Program-made: the position numbers and the translations under genes
From: Ascarosepion bandense
Lineage: Eukaryota > Mollusca > Cephalopoda > Sepiida > Sepiidae
Reading direction: 5' to 3'
Assembly (NCBI GenBank): GCA_037127315.1
Contig: JBBBDQ010001611.1
Coordinates: 558,001 to 622,000, forward strand
DNA length: 64,000 nt
The notes under the pieces: generated by a model
The model's input: the letters and a program-made list of their open reading frames with translations, nothing else
The model's database searches: none
Told to the model about the DNA's origin: nothing
Shown here: positions 52,500-63,644 of the stretch, in pieces
Position numbering within the stretch: position 1 is the first letter of the stretch
Layout: each line of letters begins with the position of its first letter

Positions 52500-53335
52500 T
52501 ATGCAGTGATTACAAACAAGTTTATCTTACAGCCCATTAATAGTATAGAGAGTTTGGTCCTCACTGAGTGTTGCACGATTATGAACTTTTATCAAACTAA
52601 GTTAGTTTTATAAAATCTCTTCTGATACCATCATATTGTCTAATACGAACATATACCATTATTGTCATAATTATTGCTTTCTTTTTTTTTTCATCCCTTG
52701 CGAATTGTTAGTGCATACCAAACACTATTCTTCTCTTTTCCATGTGAATATTCCCACCCACTCCATGTATTTCCCAGACAATCATAAACACTGACACCCA
52801 GCAACATTTCTGCTGCGACTCCAACTCCACCCTGATTCGATCAAGACACTTAAAAAAAATACATCATCTTCATGGAATGTTTCTATGGCGCCTTTCAATT
52901 GCCACACATCTTTTATCTAGGCACAGTTTTTCAATTCCAAGCAGCAGCAGCAGACAAGGATTTGAAATAACATAATAACCGACATCTTATCTATTTGTAT
53001 CATTCCTCCATCATAATATACAGCGCCTCCATTCAGGTGTGGGCAGCGAAGAGGAACGAAGAATTGGCTCTTAAGCATTCTTCTGGCTTTTGGATGGCAG
53101 CTGCGTTTCCTTTTCTCTTGCTCAACCATGGCACCATTGAAAACAATCGATCTTCGTTGTTGGCCGGAACTCAGTCAGCCGCTACCTAAATGATACTCTG
53201 CACAAACTCAGCTATTTATCTCTTTCTATAGCTGTCTCTCTCCCTCTCTCTCTCCTAAATTTCTTTCATAATATGTGTGAAAATATATATATACATACAT
53301 ATATATATATGTATGTGTGTGTGTATGTGTGTATG
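52500..53335. other. No gene seen
   Basis: A short stretch at 53000-53190 is less AT-rich, with open frames on both strands, but none shows a known motif. (TA)/(TG)-rich sequence at 53285-53340. Confidence 0.3.
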
Positions 53336-53340
53336 AATGT

Positions 53341-53475
53341 GTGTGGGCTGAAAAGTTCTTAGATTGACTCACTTTCCAAAGTCTGGCCAAATGTCCAAAC
53401 ATCAGAAATTATCATTATTTTTATTTTTTGAAGGACTTTTTAGTTGGGCTGAGAACTTTTCAGTACCCACTCCTG
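53341..53475. repeat. Fold-back repeat
   Basis: GTGGGCTGAAAAGTTCTTAG near 53343 pairs with the complement of GGGCTGAGAACTTTTCAGTA near 53446-53465. Related to the fold-back at 41058-41165. Confidence 0.7.
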
Positions 53476-53494
53476 TGTGTATATATTGTGTGGG

Positions 53495-53560
53495 TAGTGT
53501 AATGGATAGAGTTGATATTCAAATTTGAGTTCTTTTTGTTGCATTCACTTATGTGTGATG
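53495..53560 (+). mobile_element. SINE-A head fragment
   Basis: GTGTAATGGATAGAGTTGAT (A-box region), then TGCATTCACTTATG. The rest of the SINE is missing. Confidence 0.55.
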
Positions 53561-53727
53561 TTATGGACTCTCCCGTCAATTTCATCGTATGAGCGTCTAA
53601 CCTCAGTTAGACTACCACACAAAGAATTGTTTAAAGTGGTGAAGGCTTGTGTAGCGCCATCTACACTTTTTGGAACTGCTGATAACAAACAATCGATGCA
53701 GAAGTTCGCCACAGATCGCATGAACAA

Positions 53728-53895
53728 CAGACCTCAGTTATTTAACCCATAACTGGAGGAAAGGGACGGATTATATACCTTTCCCAAGGGTACCAGTGCG
53801 TTAGTGAATGCAAAGTGCTCGACTGGAATTGGAACTCAACTCACTGATTTCCCCCTTCGAGTTGACATCCACTGCACCACAACGCACATCTGTCA
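53728..53895 (-). mobile_element. SINE-A 5' half
   Basis: Minus-strand head and first part of the body (GCGTTGTGGTGCAGTGGATG head, CCCTTGGGAAAGGT body), cut off before the 3' hairpin. Its 5' end lies 5 bp from the 3' end of the 5S-like sequence on the same strand. Confidence 0.75.
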
Positions 53896-53900
53896 ATAAT

Positions 53901-54018
53901 GCTTACAGCACCTGGTATTCCCAAGCGGTCACCCATCTAAGTACTGACCAGGCTCAACATTGCTTAACTTTGGTGATCGAGCGGGAACCAGTGTATTCAA
54001 CATGATATGACCGTAAGC
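53901..54018 (-). rRNA. 5S rRNA-like sequence
   Basis: 118 nt on the minus strand from GCTTACGG to GTGCTGTAAGC. It follows animal 5S rRNA throughout: ATCACCAAAGTTAAGCAA, GCCTGGTCAGTACTTAGATG and GGTGACCGC-TGGGAATACC in order, including the pol III A-box and C-box regions. A few positions differ from the usual consensus (for example CTTAGATG where CTTGGATG is normal), which suggests a pseudogene or a SINE head rather than an array gene. It is flanked by SINE-A pieces on both sides. The 5' and 3' ends (GCTTAC/GTAAGC) can pair as in helix I. Confidence 0.85.
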
Positions 54019-54130
54019 TAACTTATGTGTAAATATCTTTAAAAAGGTATGAATCCATCTCTTCTCTCCCCAACTCTGGGTTAAATAATAGGGAAGGCTG
54101 AACTCTCTGGCCATAATTGGCAACACAATC
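54019..54130 (+). mobile_element. SINE-A body fragment, diverged
   Basis: CTTATGTGTAAATATCTT, AAAAAGGTATGAATCCATC and GGGTTAAATAATAGGG align with the SINE-A body in plus orientation. It begins directly beside the 5S-like sequence. Confidence 0.6.
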
Positions 54131-54179
54131 TGGGGCAAGGAAACTTTGCATTTCAAACCATAACTTCAGAAATGGTCAC

Positions 54180-54755
54180 ACTTGTGTAATGTCATCATCT
54201 ATGTGTACATGATATATGCTACATAAATATGTATTTAAAATATATGTATACAGAACTTTTATATTGATATGCATGCGTATTTTTATGCATATTTTTAAGC
54301 ATTTTGCCTTAGAAAACTGATCGTAAATATTGGTTTGCTCAGTTCATTGTTGGCAGTAATTCTTTTGGAATGTTTATATGGATGCATACCATTTATACTG
54401 TATTTGGTTGGAAAATATTTAAACACATTTCATTAAATGTCTCTTTAAATATGTTTCATTAAACAGACAAGAAAACATGGGCTGGTCTTAATTTTCTTTC
54501 TTAATTGGTGGATTAATTTCCATATATTAAAATAGAAAATATGAAGGAACTGTCTACAGTTCATGTCATTTTATTTAATATTTAATGTTTAGGACTGACT
54601 CTAGTCATTGTCAAGAATCTATTTTGTTATAAATCCTGTGATGACTTTGAACCTCCATCTTGAATATGATGAGTTATTTTCAGTTTTTTTAATTTATTCA
54701 ATGTCACATTTCATTAGTACGTTACTTGTTAATTTAAATGCTTGTGTATTATTGT
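54180..54755. other. AT-rich stretch, no gene seen
   Basis: Nothing recognised. Confidence 0.4.
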
Positions 54756-54756
54756 C

Positions 54757-55080
54757 AACGTGCTCTTTCTTGTTTCTTTTCTTTCCCTCTTTTCTTTCTT
54801 GTTTCTTTTCTTTCCTTCTTGCTTCTTTTCTCTCCTTGTTTTTTTTCCCCGATTTGTTTCTTTTCTTTTCTTTTTGCTCTTCTTTCCTTCTTGCTTGTCT
54901 TTCTTTTTTGTTTTTTCTTTTCTTCTTGTCTCTCGTTTCTTTACTGCTTCTTTTTCCCTTTTTCTTTCTTTCTCCACATAATTTCAATTTGTTGTTCCTT
55001 CTTTTTTTTCACTTTGGTTTCCTTTTTTTTTTCATTGTACACATCTTTTTTTTTATTTCTTTCCCTCTACATTCTTTCTA
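54757..55080. repeat. Polypyrimidine tract
   Basis: About 320 bp of almost pure C/T on the plus strand, with TTTCTTTTCTTTCC-type units. The open frames in all three plus-strand phases, and the Lys/Arg/Glu-rich ones opposite, are composition artefacts. Such a tract can form triplex DNA. Confidence 0.85.
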
Positions 55081-55084
55081 TTGA

Positions 55085-55610
55085 TATAAAAACATTGGCT
55101 GAAATATTAGATAAATGTTTCTTCTGACATCAACGAAATGTCACTTGTTATTTTTTGCAATGTGCACATTTATTTTCAAAAAGTAATTAGTTAACTAATT
55201 TTTAATAACTCTCTTAATATAACACTAATAACAGAAATGGTTGTTTTGAATCTTTGTATTATTCATACAAGTAATATGTGCACTGACAATAGTTTGCGAT
55301 TCAGTCGGTACACAAATTATTGGTAGTTTTTCCAACTAGCTTCCAGTTATAATAGATGTCTGGACAAGATGCTTTGAGGCTTAACATTACATGACTTCTT
55401 GCTAGTATTTTCCTTCCTTCCTTCCTTCCCATTTTGTTTTTTTTTTTTCCAGTGACAAATGTTTTGAAAATAATTCATTGCCAAATTTACTGATATGTAC
55501 CAGGTTTCCTCTTTGGTTACATAGCAACCATTATTTCCATTTTAAATTTAAAAGTAACTTATAATATTTTATATACACTTTGCTCTTATTTATTCTTTTT
55601 AATTAGTAGA
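55085..55610. other. No gene seen
   Basis: AT-rich, with a (TTCC)n run at 55410-55428. Confidence 0.4.
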
Positions 55611-55613
55611 AAG

Positions 55614-55712
55614 TTGAATACCCTGCATTCACTTAAGCACTGATACCCTTGGGAAAGGTATTAATACGTCCCTTCCCTCCAGTTATGGGTTAATAACAGG
55701 GTAGGACTTGGG
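55614..55712 (+). mobile_element. SINE-A fragment
   Basis: AGTTGAATACCCTGCATTCA, then CCCTTGGGAAAGGTATTAAT and TATGGGTTAATAACAGGG. The 3' half is missing and the sequence passes into R1. Confidence 0.7.
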
Positions 55713-55739
55713 GCCCTGCCCTTAAAAACAAATCCCAAT

Positions 55740-55895
55740 GAAGCTTGATACTTGAAAAGAAAAAAGTATTACTAGACACAAAACATATAAAAAAAAACAA
55801 TAAATTGTTGAGAGAAAAAGGTATTACCAGCAATAAATAAATAAAATTTACTTGGCAATAAATGACCTGCCGAGGTTGATATGCCATAAAACAAC
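55740..55895 (-). repeat. Dispersed repeat R1, partial copy e
   Basis: Ends with TGACCTGCCGAGGTTGATAT and GCCATAAAACA, the R1 terminal block, with degenerate internal units before it. Confidence 0.6.
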
Positions 55896-55899
55896 CAAC

Positions 55900-56205
55900 C
55901 AACTAATTAGTAGAAAACAAATTATTCAACTTGAAAATAGTTTTGCAAACCAATTTTACTGTAAATCAGTGATAAATATGAATAATTAGTGTTCATCCAT
56001 AAATTGGACCTTTTTTTTTTTGTTTTTGATGGAGTGATACAAAAAGAATGGATCTTTACCCTTTCTTCACAAAAAAAAAAAACCCGTACCTAAAGCATTA
56101 CACTTGTAAATGAGCAACATAACTAATTAATGTTGGCTTGTTGTTAGACATTTAGTTAGACATGAGTATTTGGACATCCAGCTTTATAGAAGATAACCTT
56201 ACTAA
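55900..56205. other. AT-rich stretch, no gene seen
   Basis: Nothing recognised. Confidence 0.4.
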
Positions 56206-56209
56206 CTCG

Positions 56210-57857
56210 GTAATCTTTCATTTAGGTATGAGCAAACGTTTTGTCAGAAAATCATCACTTAAAGGGAAACCTAAACTTTTATAAAAATAAAATTTCTCAA
56301 AGATTAGAAAAAAACTTAGAGAACTGAATGCTTTTGCAAATATGTTTGTTGAAGAAAGTATATTCTTAATTGCACTTACCCAAGATGGATTTTGTTGGCA
56401 ACCATATTTTGTCATGTAGATACACTTTTAATCAATATATCATCCAGATAATCAAATGCAAAATGGCAATCTGCAAGTATAGCATCCATAGCTTATTGAA
56501 ATATGGCTGGAGCCACTTTTATCCCAAAAGGAAGTCTATTGTACTTATACAATTCTGTATATTTATCATTATTAACTCTGAACATTCAACTTGTATTTAC
56601 AAATATGACCTAGCTTTGCAAAAAAATTTGAATTGTTTAATTTTACAAATATTTCCTCTGGACTTGAAATGGGTAGCAATTTGTTTGTAAACAGTTGAAA
56701 AATCTGCACAAACACAAATTTTATTATTTTCTTTACATACACTGCTGGTGGTGCCCATTTTGAATTGTCAATCTTTTCAGTTCCACACATTTCTTTTAAG
56801 CCTGTCTAATTCTTTGTTGACTTGATCTAAGGCTGCGAATGGTATGCTACGTTTCAGTTTAAATACTGACATTGAACTTTTTCACTGTCTCAATGCTGTC
56901 TATGATTTTTTTTTCTGTGAGAACCTTTTCTTGCATTAAGTTTAAAGTGCAACTTTTTATGTCCTACTTTTCAAAACTTGTAGCACTTGAAATTCTTAAA
57001 GGGACAGTCTTCTCCAAGATGGAACCTTCCACATTTGAAACATGGATTAATTTTTCTTTTTTCATATCTTTCACTGGTTTGTATGCATGCACATTATTTT
57101 TCTTCAGTTTTCTCCATATTGCTTCTCAGATTTAGAAATCTCAGACTTTCATCTGATATTTCTTGTAGCGTTATTTTTTTATTCTGTTCTAGTTTCATTA
57201 GGAATCTAGCATGGATTTCTTTGTCATTTTTTTTTTGCTGTTAACCTGTGAATGAAAACTCATTCTTTTAACATATATGGAGTCAGTTCCTTTAATTTGA
57301 ATCTTTTCAATGATTCCTGCATATGTGATAAATTCTTCTTTTTTTTTTTGTCAGATTCATACACATCCAACAAGTATTTAATAATGAACTTTTCTCAATA
57401 AAATTTTTTGATAGAATATTTACTATTTCTTTGAAGCAAATTTCTCCTAGTTTTTTCGCTAGTACAAAATTACAGTATTTTTAATGTTTTACTAGTGCTA
57501 AATTTCTCGACAAATATTTTTTTCTCCCATTCATTCTTCTGTGTAAATTTGCTTGTATCTTTTAAAATAAGCAGAAAAGGTAATTCCATCATCTGAATTG
57601 GATGTCAGTTCAGCTATGGTGTTTGCCATCATGTCAGGAATGAAAGAATTAAAGAATTTTCTGTTTTCTTCTGAATTATTTCAATTAACTTTTGTTGTTT
57701 CTGGAGTTCCTACAACTGCTGATTCTTCAGTATTTAAAAATTTTTTTTTTTCTTTGCTGTACTTAAAAAAAAAAAACATTCTAATTTGTTGTTGTCACTG
57801 TTGTTATTATTAGTTTTTTATTTTCACTCCATTTAAGTTTTGATTCCTTATTGCCTC
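56210..57857 (-). pseudogene. Decayed Gypsy-type gag-pol
   Basis: Minus-strand remnant reading inward from the LTR at 57858. Gag has NTIAELTSNSDDGITFSAYF near 57570-57640 and a CFKCGRFHLGEDC zinc knuckle near 57005-57050. After stops, the reverse transcriptase appears as KLLPISSPEEIFVKLN near 56640-56690, then NRLPFGIKVAPAIFQ near 56500-56545 and FDYLDDILIKS near 56420-56455, where YLDD is the catalytic box. The order gag then reverse transcriptase, with these phrases, is typical of Gypsy elements in molluscs. Many stops and frameshifts are present. Integrase and the 3' LTR are not seen. Confidence 0.75.
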
Positions 57858-58018
57858 TGTTATAATATTATGTCTCGACTGACTCGAACGGTACTCTTAA
57901 TGAACATTAAACACTCTATCCAAACTCATTCCCTGAACTCTGTTTAAGTTCTTCATTTAAGGCATCTTGTTTAGTTGATTTGTATTACCGGAGGGTGGGG
58001 GGTGTTTACTCCACAACA
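57858..58018 (-). repeat. Likely 5' LTR of the decayed Gypsy element
   Basis: On the minus strand it starts TGTTGTGGAGTAAAC and ends ATTATAACA, the termini of the solo LTR group at 28577, 42777 and 59818, directly next to the gag remnant. No target duplication can be tested because the other LTR is missing. Confidence 0.6.
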
Positions 58019-58342
58019 TTAATAAAGGAGATAAATTATTCTAAAAAAAAACTTTTATTCTAAATTAATTAAAAAAAACAACCAACCTTGGTTACCCATA
58101 ATCTGCTAAATAAACCAAAGGTAAACAATTCAGAAACAATGAGTTCTAAAAAAGTGTCTGACCATCTGTAAATATTTCAGGCAGATACACATTATCTCAT
58201 TTGTAGTGTTCAATGTACAATAAATATGTTTGATTTGCAGTTGGTGCTTACATATTTAATTAACTTGAGATTTATATTTTCAAACTGTTTAAGAAAAAAA
58301 AATGTTCACTTATAAAACCTGAAAAAATCTAATGTATATATA

Positions 58343-58985
58343 TTTTTTTAAAATCATTTCACCCCAAGCAAGGCATTTCTCTGCCACTGTTGCGCAGGGG
58401 GTTACATAGAGGAAAGTGATGAGAAAGAGTGGTTAGAGGGTTACATAGGGGAAAGTGATGAGAAAGAGTGGTTAGGGGGTTACATAGGGGAAAGTGATGA
58501 GAAAGAGTGGTTAGGGGGTTACATAGGGGAAAGTGATGAGAAAGAGTGGTTAGATATAGGAAATGTCAGGAGGGTGATAGACAGGTGAGGTTACCGAGGA
58601 TGAGGGTTGCGTAGATGGGAAGAGTGTTTGAGGGAATGGGTGCGAGTTAGTATGTTAGGAGGTGTCTATTGACCTTACATTTAAACTCCTGGAGATTGTA
58701 GCTGTCGGGGAAGCAAGTATACGGAAGGGAATTTCACAGGCAGGAAATGCGAGAAAAGAAGCTGTTGGAGTAGAAATTTCGGTTACGTCTTACCTGTTTC
58801 ACTGTAAAAGGGTGGGACCTAGTTGCTAATCTAGTATCTCATGAAAATTCTTACATAAGGGGCACCAGTGATCTAAGTTCATTGAAGCAAAAGCTGTGAA
58901 AGTATTTATAGTAGAGGCACAGGGAAGCTACATCACACCGGTGAGAGAGTGACTGCAGCCGGTCTGCCAAGTCGGTATCGATCAC
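58343..58985 (-). mobile_element. CR1/Jockey-like LINE 3' part with internal minisatellite
   Basis: Minus-strand copy ending with CACCCCAAGCAAGGCATTTC. The C-terminal coding end is recognisable (ttcacaggcaggaaatgcg and aagtatttatagtagaggc blocks match the 10.7-10.9-kb copy inverted). It contains four tandem units of 38 bp at 58396-58556. Confidence 0.75.
58396..58556. repeat. 38-bp tandem repeat, about four units
   Basis: Units read GGGTTACATAGGGGAAAGTG then ATGAGAAAGAGTGGTTAG, nearly identical to one another. Related LINE tails (32089-32395) have this segment only once. Confidence 0.9.
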
Positions 58986-58989
58986 ATTA

Positions 58990-59812
58990 TTTATATGAAA
59001 TATATATTGAGTCTAAAATGAATCTTTATACAACTCTACAGTTCTTTGATTGCTTAAAGTGTGTTAGATAATTCTCACAAATATAAATAAATGGATAGTA
59101 AGAGATTTTATTAATGTCAGTCTTAGGCCTTCTTATTAAACTGTGATTACTCAGTGGTTTAAAAAAAAATTAAAGTTTCAATTTTTTTCTTAAAAGAGTA
59201 AGCAATCTTACTTCACATGAAATCTGTCTGGAAAGTATTCATCTATTTAAAATGAAACTAATGCACACTCATGCAATGGTTTGTCTGTCTTCAAAGTACG
59301 CACCTTCCCATCACATACACTCTTCCTCAAACAATTTGCAAAGCCTTCTTAAGGGATATCAGCTGTATATTATTATCCTTAATCTTATCCATTGCATTTC
59401 AATGTGGATATTAATTTTTGGATAAACCAAATGTTGCGGGAAGCCATGGATTATAGGTGAGACTGACAAATCTGGGAGATTAAAGGCCTGAAGCATTAAC
59501 TTGCTCAGTTGTTATCATTCTCATTGATAATTATTAAACTCGAAAGAGAAAAATGTCTGTTCACACATTCACAGTAAACAACCCTGATCTGAATCAAGAA
59601 AATGGCCAAATACTTTCCAAACAGACTTTGTATAAACAACACATATTGGTTATTACAGTTCAATTTTATTTATTTGTAGAATATAGTCAAATCTGACATA
59701 AGGCTATTTTTAAGGTGCATCCAGCTAGGAATAGACATGCTTACAATGGCTGAAAAGACTTGCATAATAAAGATTGTTATATAACAGGTGCTCAAAATGG
59801 AAAAGTTGCTGC
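58990..59812. other. No gene seen
   Basis: AT-rich. A stretch near 59270-59400 could be a transposase relic, but no motif is clear. Confidence 0.3.
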
Positions 59813-59817
59813 CCTTT

Positions 59818-60073
59818 TGTTATGGTGAAACACACCTCTTCTATAGTGAATAGACTCTCCCACCTAATTTAAGTAGGAGTAGTAAGAGGAACAAGGGTCA
59901 GTCAATGTTGGACAATAGTAGTCGACAGTCAAATACAAAAGTAGTCAGCAACCTGACAAGATTACACTGCATAATACATATTATATCAAGTTCCTAACGT
60001 TTTGTACATCGAACCTATTAGGACCTATTTTAGCACAAATTCTAGCCTCCACTGCAAAAATAATTCCACAACA
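59818..60073 (-). mobile_element. Solo LTR, 256 bp, CCTTT target duplication
   Basis: On the minus strand it starts TGTTGTGGAATTATT and ends CACCATAACA. CCTTT flanks it at 59813-59817 and 60074-60078. It aligns along its length with the solo LTR at 42777-43041. Confidence 0.85.
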
Positions 60074-60079
60074 CCTTTT

Positions 60080-61445
60080 TGTGTATAATTGTGTTTCTGA
60101 TGGATTCAGTTTAAATTTACTTACATGGCTGAAGCTCCTCGCACCAACGATGCCTTAAAATAGATTAATAATAAATTTTTTCTTATCTTTTTTTGAATGA
60201 TGCAAGATAGGAAAAAACAAAAAACAAAACCTATATAATTTTTATTTCAAAATTGAAAGCTTTATTATATTTAAAAAAAAATGTCAAGTAAAATTAAAAA
60301 AATCTTAAAGATAATCTTTTTCTTGGCTTCAGATCCAAATATGCTGCAAAAGGGTAATGTAATGTCTTTTTATATCTGAAACAAAAAACTTGTACCCCTT
60401 CTTGTTTTATGGAAAAAAAAAACATATTAGAGATACACTAAGCTGACCGATTTTAACAAAGAAAAATGAGTAAATAACTAAAAAAATCTCAATTTTTTTC
60501 TCTCTAATTTTTATGTGAAAGTAATCCAAGGAGAAAGGTGAATTTAATCTTCTGTTATTCAAGGGAAATTGTAGCAGGAAATAAAATTCTTCTGAAAGTG
60601 CAACAGACTAAATTTTAATAAGACCGAGAAACGAAGCGTTCAACTGGGGAGCTGTAAGGTTTCCAAAATGAACTTGTATCAACAATAAAATTAGTTTTAG
60701 GCATACATCCAAAGAAAACGGTGACTATTTATAGAAAACTGGTGGATCAGTTTGCCGAGTTAGAAATTTCATTTACATAAATATCAAGTCTGTTGCTATT
60801 GAAACATATATAAGTGTAAATAAATCCATTGTATAAACATATATGAACAGATAAAGTAAAAAATGAAACCTTTTTGTGATTTTCATTTGTCATTTATTGT
60901 AACTGTTTGTCTTTCTTAAAAACAAAAATCATTATGAATGTTGGATAGATAAGCTTTTAACCATGATCAGAAGTCACGAATTCCAGTAAAATATTAATTT
61001 TAATGGAGATTTGTATATAACAATTGTATCAATGATCAAATTAGAATGCTGGATATAAAGTATGTGCTAGTTATTTGAGAAAAAAGGAGAAATACCAAAA
61101 AAAGCCATTATAAATACTTGTGTATTTTTATTTGTATTTATTGAGCCTCTTGAGGGAGAATTGTGTGCACATTCATTCGATTGAGGAGAGTGTTGGTTAC
61201 AATCTCATGGAATCACTAAAAAAGATCACCTTTCCAAATTTATAGACCTGATGAATGCTGGGATTTCTTCCCAAATAATAAAAAAAAAATCAACAATTTT
61301 CAGTCTTACCCTCACATTATTGATCTGTCTTGCTTTGAAGACAGAAGGCTATGGCCACTTGACACTTTTGCATAGGAGCACTATTCTTATTTTGTAAGTT
61401 TTCTGCTTTATTACTGTCTTAAAATGGTTTTGTTTTTGACTTTAA
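60080..61445. other. AT-rich stretch, no gene seen
   Basis: Nothing recognised on either strand. Confidence 0.4.
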
Positions 61446-61449
61446 TTTT

Positions 61450-61816
61450 TTTATATATATATATATATATATCTAACGTAGAATATTTGGTATTTAAGTC
61501 AGGTAAATTCTGATAGAGACGAACTCAAAAATACTTAATGTTAAATTTATTTATTTAATTTAACAGTAATGTAGAAAACATTTTAGATATTCTACAATTT
61601 CATGGGTAATACATATTTCGCAGCCAGACTCAAATGATACAACAATTAAAATTCAAAATCATCCAGTAAAAAATCACATAAACACTCACGTGCCCATATT
61701 AAGAATAGATATTTGTAACGGTAATCTATAAAAAAACATTAGCCCTGACGAGCAGCAGGTTTGGCTGCAAAATATGTATAACCCATGAAATTGTAAAATA
61801 TTTAAAAAATTTTTCT

Positions 61817-61866
<50 letters not shown>

Positions 61867-61883
61867 CATACATATATATTCAC

Positions 61884-61925
<42 letters not shown>
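61450..61925. repeat. Fold-back with hammerhead-like arm and (GT)n(TA)n tail
   Basis: (TA)n at 61454-61472. Inverted arms at about 61590-61635 and 61740-61800 share TACAATTTCATGGGT, ATACATATTTCGCAGCC and the complement. On the plus strand the right arm reads CTGACGA, stem II GCAGC/GCTGC, AAAA (a mutated hammerhead core). The left arm keeps the GCGAAAT form. It is followed by (GT)n(TA)n at 61820-61860 and further TA/CATA repeats to 61925. Confidence 0.75.
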
Positions 61926-61928
<3 letters not shown>

Positions 61929-61944
61929 TAATGCTAAGAAATTT

Positions 61945-62057
61945 GTCAGTTAAATGAGCAGATTCATGCCAACTTTGAAGTTTTGTGAAACAACGTTATG
62001 GTGTTGTCACTCATCACATCAATACTTCAAAGTTGGCATGAACCTGCTCAGTTAAGT
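61945..62057. repeat. Fold-back repeat
   Basis: Arms with ATTCATGCCAACTTTGAAGT near 61965 and its complement near 62018-62045 (about 36 bp each). Confidence 0.8.
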
Positions 62058-62213
62058 AACAACCTTCTTTGCACTAATCTTATCAATGCTCTATCTCTAC
62101 CCCAGTATCGATCACTTTTCAATAAAAAAACCTACTTGCCAAAATATCTTTTATCAGTAAAACTAATGAAAAACAAAACAATCTTGGCACTAAATGTTAT
62201 CACAACTCGACTA

Positions 62214-62278
62214 TATATATATATATATAAAAGAAAAAAAGAACAGGAAAAATATGAGACTATATATATATATATATA
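62214..62278. repeat. (TA)n tracts, tail of minus-strand SINE-B
   Basis: Two TA runs (62214-62229 and 62261-62278). The second is the 3' tail of the SINE-B on the right. Confidence 0.85.
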
Positions 62279-62605
62279 GTAATCCGCAAACAGATCTGTT
62301 TCGCTGTATCACAGCTCATCAATACGGTTAGACATCCGATTACTTTTAACCCAGGATTAAAACCTGACTGAATTGGCATCAGTCGGCAAATTCTACCCCT
62401 GAGCTATAGGCGCTTGGTAGAAGGAGGCAGACTTTTAGCGTATGATGTATCATACACCAGTAGCCAGAGTGCTCTAATTCATTACTGAATAAGCGATGCA
62501 TAGATGCTAGAGTAGCTACTGTTTTTTCAAAGTCTACAATTCTTCCAGAGTGCTCAATCAGTTTGTGAGAGCATAAAATAGTCTCATGTTATTTTTCCCT
62601 GATTT
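62279..62605 (-). mobile_element. SINE-B, full-length monomer
   Basis: On the minus strand it begins GACTATTTTATGCTCTCACA, which corresponds to sequence just downstream of the hammerhead cleavage site in the tandem dimer. It continues through GCACTCTGG, the A box TAGCTCAGGGG, the B box GGTTTTAATCC and the 3' hammerhead to (TA)n. A monomer whose start and end both map to the cleavage region is what reverse transcription of a cleaved or circular RNA would give. Confidence 0.85.
62284..62327 (-). ncRNA. Hammerhead ribozyme in SINE-B (one core change)
   Basis: Minus strand: CCGTA, TTGATGA (first C of CTGATGA changed to T), GCTG/CAGC stem II with loop TGATA, GAAA, CA-GATC-TG, triplet GTT, TGCGG. 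The helices are intact, but the C-to-T change at a conserved core position should strongly reduce activity. Confidence 0.75.
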
Positions 62606-62639
62606 TTTCTTCTTCCTCTCTTTATTATTGTTAACTGAG

Positions 62640-63640
62640 AATTTTGTCAGTTTCACTTAGCCATGCCCACTTATTCTACACCTTGGATCAGGATTAGGGT
62701 TTCCCATGCAAGGTTTTAACACTCTCCGACATGGTCCAGGTGTGGTTGGCTATGATCTTATCGCACAGAATAATTTCTTTGATTTGAATCCTATATCCGT
62801 GATAATTGTTGAAACTGAGACCAGTCAGCCTCACCCATCCAAGATAATATAATGCAAGGTAAGGCAAAGCAACTAAAAGAAAGTAACAAGGTAAAAACTT
62901 TACAAAACAGAAGTTCGGTGTTCACAAAGAAAAGGGATACAGTCAAGTAGATATAGACATGACAGAAACAAAAGAAAGAAAAAATATGTGGGTAATATTG
63001 AGAATTTTCCATTTATTTTGGCTTTGAAGAAATACCAGCAGGAATCCGTAGGATTTGTTTCTAAATTTGGGGAGTGGGGATTTTTAGCAGTCATTCCCCA
63101 GATTGGCACCAACAAAGGCCATGTATGTGATAATCAATAGTAACAAGAAAATGTTGATTTGGACATGCAGGTGCCCACAAGGCTGCATCAATACTGTCCC
63201 CTGAGGTCGAGCCTTTTTTTTATTGTATATTTTTTTTCTTCTAAGTTGGATATGTGCACACTTTTCTTTAAAAGTATACTGAAATTTTCTATTGAATATC
63301 TTATTGAAATAACAAGAAAATTTTAACTTTAGTTAAAATGTTTTTTCTTTGATTTACAATTCATTTTTATTGTGACCTATCAACAAGTAAAAGTACTATT
63401 TTTAATTTAGTAGCTCTAGTAAATATGTATCTTTCTCTGTAATTAATGTTCATTCCAAGATATCCAAGACTTCATTAAAATTCCTAGGACATTCCCTCAG
63501 CATCAGTGGCTTAAAGCCCAACCAAGATAGGGTTTCAAAAGTTTACAACTTCCCAATACCAAACAACAGTGACTCACAGGTTTTTAGGAATAGTAAATTA
63601 ATTCCTCTGGAGCCTCTCTATCTAAATTACTTTTGGATGT
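62640..63640. other. No gene seen
   Basis: Nothing recognised. Short frames without motifs. Confidence 0.4.
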
Positions 63641-63644
63641 GCAT

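Noticed and set aside
53000..53190. Possible host exon with a start codon in decent context on the minus strand
   Set aside because: No recognisable protein family, and both strands have similar open frames. No splice-site pattern could be tied to neighbouring exons.
54608..55084. 158-residue Phe/Leu/Ser-rich open frame, looking like a membrane protein
   Set aside because: It lies in an almost pure C/T tract that is open in all plus-strand phases. Composition explains it.
61240..61280. CTGATGA followed by a small hairpin
   Set aside because: No GAAA follows at the right place, so the hammerhead core is absent.
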